Below, in pieces: positions 16,146 to 23,531 of a stretch of DNA of 64,000 bases. Made by a program: the position numbers and the translations under genes. This DNA comes from HXMU1420-13 sp024742815 (GTDB lineage Bacteria > Bacteroidota > Rhodothermia > Balneolales > Balneolaceae): contig JANSXX010000011.1 in NCBI GenBank assembly GCA_024742815.1, positions 1-64,000 of the forward strand, given 5' to 3'. The notes below the pieces were generated by a model that was not told where the DNA came from, made no database searches, and saw only the letters and a list, made by a program, of their open reading frames with translations. Every line of letters begins with the position of its first letter. Position 1 is the stretch's first letter.

Positions 16146-17816
16146 TTAGTCTTCATCCGGCGACATCATCGCGCGCAATATTTGAGCTGCCATTGCTGGT
16201 TTAAGCTCAACAAATTCTTTGATTTCATCTTTGTTATAGGTAGCCTCAGGCTCGGCAGGTGCTTCCGCTTCCGCCGGGAAAGTCGGCTCAATCGGATTAC
16301 CATCTTCATCAAAAGCCGGTTCAAGCATGGCGGCTCCACCTTGCGCGCCGGCTGGTAATGATTGCATCGTAGCGCCGGCAGGTAGTTCTGTATTACCCTG
16401 GAAGTTTGAGTTCACTGCCATTTCGGTTTCGATGCTCATTTTCTTTCTGATGCCATTGATCAAGAATAAAATCACACCGAAAGTAATTCCAATTACCACC
16501 CAACGGATAATATCGGTAGAATACACAGGCTGGGTTGCCATAAACGCATTTCCACTTACATACTGCGTGGTAAAGAATTCAGACTGATTAATAGTGAGTA
16601 AATCACCTCGTTCGGGCTTAACTCCAATGGCAAGCTCTACGGCTTCGCGAAATTGCTGAACCTCTTCGGGCGAATAGGGTTCGAAGTCGATCATTTCTTC
16701 GCCTTCTTCATTTACCGTTTTAACCTGCTTATAGTTTAGCAGCACAGATGCAGTTATTCGATTGATTTCCCCTTCTCCCTTTTCGTAAACCTCTCGCGTT
16801 CTATTTACTTCGTAGTTTCGAGTTTCGATAACATTACTGTTGTCGTTGGCCTGCACAACAATGGCATCTTGTCGACGATCGATAGGCGTTAAATTATCAA
16901 TAGGTACAGGTTCTCTCTGTTGATCGTTATTGGTTTGCTCTCTTTTTTCTTCCGAAATAACCGTACGGCTATCCGGGTCGATTAAATCCGACTCACGGGT
17001 AATTCTATCAAAGCTGTGCTCTACAGAAACGCGTAAAATACTGTTTCCAGCTCCTAGAACACGATCAAGCATACTTTGTCCACGATCAGTAAGGTACGCT
17101 TCTGTTTTCTGACGGAGCTGCATCTGGGTGGTTCCCATCGTAAACTCCGATTCGTAATCAATTTCGTCGGTGAGTCGGTTACCTGCCTGATCTAAAATGG
17201 TAATATTGGTTGGCTCAAGTTCTTCAACACTTCCTGCAATCAAAGCCGTAATCCCTTCAATTTGATCGGGAGTAAGACTTCGGTTCGCTTTCAGATTTAA
17301 TATCACTGATGCGGATGCTTGAATGGTGGTTTCATCAAACGGAGATCGTTCCGGTAGCACAATATGTAATCGTGAACTTTCAACTTGCTCCAAACTATTG
17401 ATGGAACGAGCCAATTCGCCTTCCAATGCTCTCTTTTTATTTACTTCCTGCATAAAATCCGTCATACCCAAGGCATTGGTATCAAATAACTCATAGCCTT
17501 GAATGTCGGTAAATCCTCCACCCATTGGAGCTAAATCAAGTCTCAACTCGTGCACTCGGTCGCTGGGCACATAAATCGAACGCCCGCCATCTTGCAAGCT
17601 GTATTTTATGCCACGTGTTTCTAATTCGGTAACAATTTCTTGTGCCGTTTCAGATTCCAGCCCACCAAAGAGTAACATTTGGTCTTCTTGTTGCGACCAA
17701 TAGAAAAGGCCGCCGATCATCCCCAAAATTACCACGAACAACCCGATGAACATCATGCGTTGTGCGTTGCTTAATGGGCCGAAAAAATCCTGAAAGAGTT
17801 GAAAGTACTTGTTCAT
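16146..17816 (-). CDS. fliF: Flagellar MS-ring protein FliF
   Basis: FliF builds the MS ring in the inner membrane. An N-terminal membrane helix lies at about residues 22-43 and a second at about 445-465. In between are the ring-building motifs, recognisable in RALEGELARSINSLEQVESS and LPERSPF. A cytoplasmic C-terminal tail ending MAAQILRAMMSPDED would bind FliG. The length of 556 residues is normal. fliE is upstream and fliG downstream. Confidence 0.97.
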   Translation of the reverse strand: MNKYFQLFQDFFGPLSNAQRMMFIGLFVVILGMIGGLFYWSQQEDQMLLFGGLESETAQEIVTELETRGIKYSLQDGGRSIYVPSDRVHELRLDLAPMGGGFTDIQGYELFDTNALGMTDFMQEVNKKRALEGELARSINSLEQVESSRLHIVLPERSPFDETTIQASASVILNLKANRSLTPDQIEGITALIAGSVEELEPTNITILDQAGNRLTDEIDYESEFTMGTTQMQLRQKTEAYLTDRGQSMLDRVLGAGNSILRVSVEHSFDRITRESDLIDPDSRTVISEEKREQTNNDQQREPVPIDNLTPIDRRQDAIVVQANDNSNVIETRNYEVNRTREVYEKGEGEINRITASVLLNYKQVKTVNEEGEEMIDFEPYSPEEVQQFREAVELAIGVKPERGDLLTINQSEFFTTQYVSGNAFMATQPVYSTDIIRWVVIGITFGVILFLINGIRKKMSIETEMAVNSNFQGNTELPAGATMQSLPAGAQGGAAMLEPAFDEDGNPIEPTFPAEAEAPAEPEATYNKDEIKEFVELKPAMAAQILRAMMSPDED

Positions 17817-17827
17817 AGCTAGTTAGG

Positions 17828-18136
17828 TCAGATCTGCATTCTGCTTAATTCCTGGTAGGTTTCTACCATTTTGTTGCGCACTTCAACCATCATTTGAAAG
17901 CTCAGCTGTGCTTGCTGCATCGAAATCATTACATCGTGGATGTTGTCGGTTTTTCCGCTCACAAAATCTTGTACGCTAGCTTCCGATGATTTCATCGTAT
18001 CATCCACACTTTGAATGGCATCAGTAAGCATATCGCCAAAAGAATTGTCGATATCTCCGGCACTAATTTCGTAGTGGCGCGGACGTAGTTCTACATCTTG
18101 AGGTAAGCCTAATCCTGAAATTTCCGGGGTTGCCAT
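17828..18136 (-). CDS. fliE: Hook-basal body complex protein FliE
   Basis: FliE is the small junction protein between MS ring and rod. The conserved C-terminal part reads SMQQAQLSFQMMVEVRNKMV and then ETYQELSRMQI. The 102-residue length is standard. An AAGGAGAACTC ribosome site precedes the ATG. It lies 11 bases before fliF. Confidence 0.95.
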   Translation of the reverse strand: MATPEISGLGLPQDVELRPRHYEISAGDIDNSFGDMLTDAIQSVDDTMKSSEASVQDFVSGKTDNIHDVMISMQQAQLSFQMMVEVRNKMVETYQELSRMQI

Positions 18137-18151
18137 AATGAGTTCTCCTTG

Positions 18152-18379
18152 TTAAACGCGGGCGTCGAAATGCGAGCCACGCACCATTTGTTGTTCGTTC
18201 ATTCTGCCATCCATCGAGTACGACTGCATAGGCTTTGGTGCTGTAAATTTTTCCTTAATTAAGGAGTTTTCATCAGCAGTAAGCCGTGGTGGCTGAGGAG
18301 CAGCAGCTGCTTTACGTAGCGCACTATTTTGCGCAAGCATTTGTGTTTGTTGATTTAAAATTGGATTAATAGTACTCAT
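18152..18379 (-). CDS. Small protein of unknown function between flgC and fliE
   Basis: The 75-residue product has a Gln/Ala-rich N-terminus and a more ordered C-terminal half (LTADENSLIKEKF, then QMVRGSHFDARV). It has no signal peptide, membrane segment or recognised domain. The gene is tightly spaced: 4 bases after the flgC stop and 15 bases before the fliE start. It therefore belongs to the rod/MS-ring operon and is very likely translated. A structural or export-related role is inference from position only. Confidence 0.7.
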   Translation of the reverse strand: MSTINPILNQQTQMLAQNSALRKAAAAPQPPRLTADENSLIKEKFTAPKPMQSYSMDGRMNEQQMVRGSHFDARV

Positions 18380-18383
18380 AGTA

Positions 18384-18878
18384 TTAAATCTCTAACGATC
18401 GTTTTAAAAGTTCTTTTTCAGCTTCGATGCTGCTTAGGTTTGCCTCGTATAGTCGATTGGCGCTCACCATCACTGCCATTTCTTTCACCATGTCGATATC
18501 CGGATATTTCACCATTCCATTTTCATCTGCATCGGGGTGATTAGGATCATACTCGTACCGAAATTTGTTGATTTCAACTACTTCAAATCCCGGTCCAAGC
18601 CCGCCACGCTTCTGTCCAACTAAGCCATCGGCAGATCGCATGTGTTGTTTATTCGTAGTTTTCAGCCCTGATGCGGCCCCTTCCAGTATGTCTAAAAATT
18701 GTTGTGTCTGTGGGGCTTGAGTTACCACTTCTCTTGGCCGATAAACATTATCAGAACCGGCAGGGGCAGAAGTACGGGCATTCGCAATATTTTGTGAAGC
18801 CACCGCTATGCGCTCGCGTTGAAGTGCAAGGCCCTGAGCTGCGGTTTTAAATGTTGATGAAAGTCGATCTGGTAACAT
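18384..18878 (-). CDS. flgC: Flagellar basal-body rod protein FlgC
   Basis: FlgC is a proximal rod subunit. The N-terminus has ALQRERIAVASQNIANARTS (rod family signature near residues 18-37), and the C-terminus has KYPDIDMVKEMAVMVSANR followed by LYEANLSSIEAEKELL. The 164-residue length is normal for FlgC with its small insert. It follows flgB and precedes the small unknown ORF. Confidence 0.95.
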   Translation of the reverse strand: MLPDRLSSTFKTAAQGLALQRERIAVASQNIANARTSAPAGSDNVYRPREVVTQAPQTQQFLDILEGAASGLKTTNKQHMRSADGLVGQKRGGLGPGFEVVEINKFRYEYDPNHPDADENGMVKYPDIDMVKEMAVMVSANRLYEANLSSIEAEKELLKRSLEI

Positions 18879-18898
18879 GATTTACTGGCTAGTTATGA

Positions 18899-19243
18899 TT
18901 AGCGATTGGTTCCGGTGATTCCGTTTCGCACCATACTATAATGATGGCGTAATGCTTTGGTCACTAATTGAAATCGTAACTGAGTATCAGCCTGCTCGAT
19001 GAGTTCATCTTCGATAATTACGTTCCCATCGGTTTCTACGATAGAAGGATTAACTTCTTTAGCACCGCCGGTACCGGAATTCGCCATGGCTTCGTTTAAG
19101 GCGTCTTCGAAGTGAACTTCATGACGCTTATAACCCGGCGTATCAGCGTTGGCTATGTTAGTTGCAGTGATTTTCTGCCTCAACGAGTAGGCGTCCATCG
19201 TTTTTGCTAACAAATCGCTATGGTTGCTGTCGATAAGATTCAT
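18899..19243 (-). CDS. flgB: Flagellar basal-body rod protein FlgB
   Basis: FlgB is a proximal rod subunit. The signature QKITATNIANADTPGYKRHE is at residues 23-42 counted from the chosen start, and the C-terminal QLVTKALRHHYSMVRNGI matches the family. The start at 19243 (MNLIDSNHSDLL) is preferred because it gives the usual distance to the ANADTPGY motif. A longer frame to 19291 adds 16 residues unlike FlgB, and its ATG lies inside a sigma-54-like promoter motif. This is the first gene of the rod-hook operon. Confidence 0.93.
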   Translation of the reverse strand: MNLIDSNHSDLLAKTMDAYSLRQKITATNIANADTPGYKRHEVHFEDALNEAMANSGTGGAKEVNPSIVETDGNVIIEDELIEQADTQLRFQLVTKALRHHYSMVRNGITGTNR

Positions 19244-19274
19244 AAGGCTCGGTTGATTGTTTTTTTCTCCCACA

Positions 19275-19290
19275 CACAATAGTTGTGCCA
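19275..19290 (-). promoter_or_regulatory. Possible sigma-54 promoter of the flgB operon
   Basis: The minus strand reads TGGCAC-AACTA-TTGTG, compared with the sigma-54 consensus TGGCAC-N5-TTGCA. The -24 half is perfect. The -12 half has T in place of the important C, so this is a weak call. Transcription would begin near 19264, about 20 bases before the preferred flgB start. Confidence 0.35.
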
Positions 19291-19395
19291 TACTGTTTGT
19301 AAGCCTGTATCAAGCGTAGGCAAATAGTTAGCGCAGAGCTGCAAAGGGAGAATTATCCTCTCTCAGGTAAATTTTTCCACTTCTTCAAATTCGCT

Positions 19396-19422
19396 TAAGG
19401 AAAAGATTGTATACGCTGATAA
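19396..19422 (+). promoter_or_regulatory. Sigma-28-type promoter upstream of the 19458 kinase gene
   Basis: TAAG (19396-19399) is followed after 16 bases by CTGATAA (19416-19422), one mismatch from CCGATAA. The site ends 35 bases before the ATG, the same distance as in the next gene's promoter at 20519-20544. Confidence 0.55.
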
Positions 19423-19457
19423 TTGAGATATCCAATTAAAACGGCACAATTATAGAT

Positions 19458-20492
19458 ATGAAACAACTACCGTCTATTCAGTTTGATATGAAACCAATTA
19501 ATGAATTTGATCAAATTGATAGTTACTATTCGGCAGGTTCAGACTTAGTATATATGGATGTGATAACGACGCTAATCGAGGATATTTCCTATCCGGTTTT
19601 TATTGTTAAAAACGGATCTCAGCGTGTATATACGTTAAATGAAGCTGCGCGCGAGGGCATCGACGCCTCAGTAGCCATTGATAGAGAGATTGACCAAATA
19701 CTGCAACCTAATGAACGTGTACTTGAAGATCAGCCCACGGTTTTCTTTAACAATCAGTGGTATTTAATGACCACCGATTCATTTACAGCCGGCAACGAGG
19801 TGTATGATAAAGTAGAACTAAAAGCGCATAGCTCTGTACCCGATGCTCTTACTCTGGATCGATGGAAACACATGATCGCTGTAATGCTTCATCGTTTCCG
19901 TTCGCCGTTAACAGGTATTTCCGGCTATTTAGACTTATTGATGACCGAAACAAAAGATGATAACACTATAAAGCGTGCTCTAAAAGTTGATGAGGGAGTA
20001 AATCACCTGGCTGATATCATGGATGAGCTGGAATATTTTTACCACATTCCTTCAAAATTTGATGTCTCCAAACTGGAATCGGTAGGCTTAACAAGTGTAC
20101 TTAATAGAGTGTTGTTAGATATTCCCGAAGAACTGCGCACTCGTGTTCAGTTTCTGAAAACTACGGATGCAGAACCATTTTCTGCTACAAAAGACAGTTT
20201 AGAAAAAGTACTATGGATTCTACTTTCAAATGCTCTTTCTTACAGCATCGATGGAAGTCCGGTCACCGTTTCTCAGCTTTCAAATAAAAGCATTCGTATT
20301 GCTAATGAAGGTGCGCCAATAGCCGAAGAAATTCGGGCACATTTATTCCACCCATTTGTTACTTCAAAAGCAAACAACTTGGGCATTGGCTTAACCATGG
20401 CTTTACTTTACGCCAGTCAGTTTGGAGGCACAATCTTCCAAACCGAGAATGGTGAGAATGGCAGAATTTCATTTACCATCTGTTTTCCTTAA
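19458..20492 (+). CDS. Atypical sensor histidine kinase, soluble
   Basis: The 344-residue protein has no membrane segment. A PAS-like N-terminal region (about 35-120) contains ISYPVFIVKNGSQRVYTLN. A phospho-acceptor helix follows with His145 in MLHRFRSPLTGISGYLDLL, then an ATPase domain with an N-box-like ILLSNALSY and a G2-box-like LGIGLTMALLYASQFGG. The G1 box is altered (IANEGAPI where D-x-G-x-G is expected), so ATP binding may be weak. It is divergent from the flgB operon and has its own sigma-28-like promoter. A role like FlgS in controlling flagellar genes is possible but unproven; no NtrC-type partner is in the window. Confidence 0.75.
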   Translation: MKQLPSIQFDMKPINEFDQIDSYYSAGSDLVYMDVITTLIEDISYPVFIVKNGSQRVYTLNEAAREGIDASVAIDREIDQILQPNERVLEDQPTVFFNNQWYLMTTDSFTAGNEVYDKVELKAHSSVPDALTLDRWKHMIAVMLHRFRSPLTGISGYLDLLMTETKDDNTIKRALKVDEGVNHLADIMDELEYFYHIPSKFDVSKLESVGLTSVLNRVLLDIPEELRTRVQFLKTTDAEPFSATKDSLEKVLWILLSNALSYSIDGSPVTVSQLSNKSIRIANEGAPIAEEIRAHLFHPFVTSKANNLGIGLTMALLYASQFGGTIFQTENGENGRISFTICFP

Positions 20493-20518
20493 GTCTTATC
20501 AAGATATAAATAGATACT

Positions 20519-20544
20519 TAAGTTGTTTTTCAGTTCTCCGATAA
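20519..20544 (+). promoter_or_regulatory. Sigma-28-type promoter upstream of the Aer-like PAS gene
   Basis: TAAG (20519-20522), a 15-base spacer and CCGATAA (20538-20544) precede the ATG at 20579 by 34 bases. It lies in the short gap after the upstream kinase gene, so this gene can be transcribed on its own. Confidence 0.68.
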
Positions 20545-20578
20545 GTGATGTAATACTAACACTTTTTCGGAGAACCTT

Positions 20579-21964
20579 ATGGGCAAATCACCATCTAACG
20601 AAGCGGATCAGGTCAATTCCAATCAATTAGTCCGCCCTACCCCAATTAATATCGAAAGTTCATTTTATTACAATGAGCTATTTTTTTCGGTTACTGATCA
20701 TAAATCTGCTATTCAATTTGCGAACGATATTTTTTTACGCGTTGCAAAGTATGCACCTGACGAGATTTTAGGACAATATCATAACCTCATACGACATCCT
20801 GATATGCCAAAAGCAGCATTTAAGGTGATGTGGGATCATTTAAAGGCTAATCAATCGGTAGCTGTTTATGTAAAAAACTTAGCTAAAGATGGCTCCTATT
20901 ATTGGGTAACTGCACTGGTTTTTCCGTGCAAAGGCGGCTACTTATCCATTCGTCTGAAACCGGGAAGCCCGATTTTTGATATGGTAAAAGATATTTATAA
21001 AAAAACTTTGAGTTACGAACGTGAACTAGCTCAGACTTTACCACGAGATAAAGTGGTGCAAAAATCGACCGAATACATGCTCCAATTACTCAACGATTTG
21101 GGCTACGATAACTACGAACAGTTCATGCGTTTTGCACTATTGCAGGAAATATTAAATCGAGATAAACACTTACCCAAAAAAGATCGGCTGAAAGCTCAGA
21201 ATCATAAAGAGTTCTCGCTGGAATCGTTAGAAATGGTAAGTCTGATTCTCAATGAATTTGTCACTTATACCCATCAGCTCCATGAAATTCACACCCAATT
21301 AGACCAACACTCCAATTTGTTACTTGATGTATCAAAAAATATTCAAGCTATTTCTCAAAATGCCCGACTACAGTCGTCGAAATTAGATCGCGATAATCAG
21401 TCATTATTTGTGGTATCTGAAACGATGGGGCAACAAACCAGAAAAGGTGAAAAAAGCTTAGGCGACTTAATATCAAGCTTGCATAATCTACACCTGATAT
21501 TCTCAGATCTTAGCTTCGATATCATATCATCAGAACTTCAGGTTGAAATGACCCGAAAATACAGGCATGAGTTGAAAAACACTGATAGCGTAGATACTCA
21601 GTTAATCGACCAACAAGACGCAGTGAAATTGCTTAATAATGCGTTTCTTCCTCGTTTGAAGCGGGTTTACGGTTCCATCAATAAAATACCTGCTAAACAA
21701 GCGGAACTTCTTGGAAAACTACAAACTATTGAACAGTTTTTAACGGTATTACGGTATATATATGTCACAGGAAAGGTTGAAATATCCCGATTAAGCGCTT
21801 CCGAATTGAAGTTTACCGATACCTTTGAGCAATTACGCTCTGAAATCGATTCTGCTGAAAAACATTTGAATGCCGTACGTGCAATGATGAGCGAAAACAC
21901 CCTGCTTTTTCATAAATATGAGAGTTTGAACGATCAGCTTGTAAGCAGTAATTCAATTTTTTAA
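20579..21964 (+). CDS. Aer-type PAS protein without a methyl-accepting domain
   Basis: Residues about 25-130 form a PAS domain of the aerotaxis (Aer) type, with the characteristic YHNLIRHPDMPKAAFKVMW and DGSYYWVTALVFPCKGGYLS. The rest of the 461 residues is mostly helical and coiled-coil-like. It lacks the conserved methyl-accepting hairpin seen in Aer and in the three chemoreceptors nearby, and has no membrane segment. It is therefore a soluble redox- or ligand-sensing protein with an unknown output. A sigma-28-like promoter places it with the motility genes. Confidence 0.72.
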   Translation: MGKSPSNEADQVNSNQLVRPTPINIESSFYYNELFFSVTDHKSAIQFANDIFLRVAKYAPDEILGQYHNLIRHPDMPKAAFKVMWDHLKANQSVAVYVKNLAKDGSYYWVTALVFPCKGGYLSIRLKPGSPIFDMVKDIYKKTLSYERELAQTLPRDKVVQKSTEYMLQLLNDLGYDNYEQFMRFALLQEILNRDKHLPKKDRLKAQNHKEFSLESLEMVSLILNEFVTYTHQLHEIHTQLDQHSNLLLDVSKNIQAISQNARLQSSKLDRDNQSLFVVSETMGQQTRKGEKSLGDLISSLHNLHLIFSDLSFDIISSELQVEMTRKYRHELKNTDSVDTQLIDQQDAVKLLNNAFLPRLKRVYGSINKIPAKQAELLGKLQTIEQFLTVLRYIYVTGKVEISRLSASELKFTDTFEQLRSEIDSAEKHLNAVRAMMSENTLLFHKYESLNDQLVSSNSIF

Positions 21965-21984
21965 TCCTTAGTTGCTACAAACAA

Positions 21985-22014
21985 AAAGAGGCGGATCGTT
22001 AGACCCGCCTCTTT
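21985..22014. terminator. Bidirectional terminator between converging genes
   Basis: A perfect ten-base stem pairs AAAGAGGCGG (21985-21994) with CCGCCTCTTT (22005-22014) around a ten-base loop, with A-rich and T-rich flanks. It separates the converging genes ending at 21964 and 22036. Confidence 0.85.
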
Positions 22015-22035
22015 GTTTTGGCTAGTTCCGGGTAA

Positions 22036-23385
22036 TTATGACAACCGAGCGTTACCCGTACCTTTTAAGTGCTCTTTTTCGAATGCCAGGGTAAATAGAG
22101 TCCCAAAATCATCCGTTAGGTAATTGTATTTACCATTTAGTTGGCGAACCAGCGTTTTTATAAGTTGAAAACTCAACGGTTGTTTCTCGCTCGTGTATCC
22201 TTCCGGCAAGCTTTCAATATTGTCTTTAATTTCTATCATCACCTTTTTGCCGTAGCTAATCAGGCGAATGTTTAGTTGTGGTTTTTTATCAACTAGTTTA
22301 GCTGCTTTTTTGTAGCAGTTTGTTACCACTTCATTAATTATTAATGCACAGGGATGCGCTTGATTAATGTTCAAAATAATCGGTTCCAGATCATAATTGA
22401 CGGTAAGGGACGAGTCTTTAGTTTGGAACATTTCGGCTACCGAATCCACAATTTTGCAGATGTTTTTACCAAATTCCAGCATGGTAAAACTGCTCGACTC
22501 ATACAACAGTTCGTGCATGGTAGCCATAGTTTTTACTCTGCCTACACCTGAGAACAACTTGGTTTTTACTTCTTCGTCGCCTTCATCAAAAGCTTGCAGT
22601 TGCATGATTCCTGAAATGATGGCCAGATTATTTTTTACCCGATGATGAAGTTCAGATAGCAAAATAGATTTTTCCTGAACAGCCTGTTCAAGTTTTATCT
22701 CCGTTTCTCTAAATGAGGTGATATCATGCCCAACTACGATAAAATCGATGGAAGCACCACCATTAATGGTTACCGGCGAAATTTTAGCTGTAAAGATGTA
22801 CCACTCACCATTTTTCTTGGCATTAACGAGCTCACCTTTCCAGCTTACACCGGCTTTAATCGCCTGAAGTATTTGCTCATATTCTTCATGAGAGGCTAAA
22901 TCTGAAACCAAAAATCCGAGTTCTTTACCAATCAATTCATCCTGTGTAAATCCGGATACTTTTTGAAAATGGGGATTGGCATATTCGATCACGCCTTTTC
23001 GATCAATAATCAACACAAACGATTGGCTAAGCTGCACCGCCTTAGTGAACTTCAAATGCTCATCGGTAAGTGATTCTTTATTTGTTTGGATCGATAACAT
23101 GCCATCTTCAAGAATAAGTTCTTTTTTTGCAGGCTCCCTTTCGAAGTAGTTCTTATCTACCAGTTCAAATCTGTGGTCTTCTTTATCTGAATCGGGATCC
23201 AGAAATGAAAAATTGGCTATTAAATCATCCCAAATTTTATCGGCCATTGCTTTTTTCTTTTCAGATACGCTGGCTTTTCCTGCATTAATCAGGCGTAAAG
23301 GTGAAATGACTTCAGTTTCAATATGTTCGGTTTCTAAAACCCTCTCTTTCTTTTCTTCTTTTTTTCGCGATGTAGACTGTTTCAC
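22036..23385 (-). CDS. PAS-domain sensor kinase of the HisKA_2 type
   Basis: A charged N-terminal region (1-115) is followed by a PAS domain (about 118-235) with VIEYANPHFQKVSGFTQDEL and a PAC-like end. A HisKA_2 phospho-acceptor segment follows, ELHHRVKNNLAIISGIMQLQ, with the His pair at 247-248, then an ATPase domain with an N-box LIINEVVTNCYKKA. The glycine box that usually reads SLGLQLV is PLSFQLIKTL here, so catalysis may be altered. The protein is soluble, and no response regulator is adjacent. Only a CCGATAA -10-like element (23437-23443) without a good -35 was seen upstream. Confidence 0.8.
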   Translation of the reverse strand: MKQSTSRKKEEKKERVLETEHIETEVISPLRLINAGKASVSEKKKAMADKIWDDLIANFSFLDPDSDKEDHRFELVDKNYFEREPAKKELILEDGMLSIQTNKESLTDEHLKFTKAVQLSQSFVLIIDRKGVIEYANPHFQKVSGFTQDELIGKELGFLVSDLASHEEYEQILQAIKAGVSWKGELVNAKKNGEWYIFTAKISPVTINGGASIDFIVVGHDITSFRETEIKLEQAVQEKSILLSELHHRVKNNLAIISGIMQLQAFDEGDEEVKTKLFSGVGRVKTMATMHELLYESSSFTMLEFGKNICKIVDSVAEMFQTKDSSLTVNYDLEPIILNINQAHPCALIINEVVTNCYKKAAKLVDKKPQLNIRLISYGKKVMIEIKDNIESLPEGYTSEKQPLSFQLIKTLVRQLNGKYNYLTDDFGTLFTLAFEKEHLKGTGNARLS

Positions 23386-23531
23386 TATAATTCTCCCGTA
23401 GATTAATTCTACTACTTAAGGAATCTGCTTTTATTGTTATCGGCGATAACCGATTTTTGATAATAGGTTTATTTCATTTAATGCTATTTAATTTCAATCT
23501 GTAGTTACTTGTATTTACTTCGTTTAGATCA

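Noticed and set aside
18899..19291. Longer flgB start adding MAQLLCVGEKNNQPSL
   Set aside because: The extra 16 residues do not fit FlgB and overlap a sigma-54-like motif. The shorter start gives the normal distance to the ANADTPGY motif.
23437..23443. CCGATAA element upstream of the PAS/HisKA_2 kinase as a full sigma-28 promoter
   Set aside because: No TAAG-like -35 lies 15-16 bases upstream; the position reads TATC/TTAT. The element is part of a local TTATCGGCGATAA palindrome, so it was kept only as a weak note.
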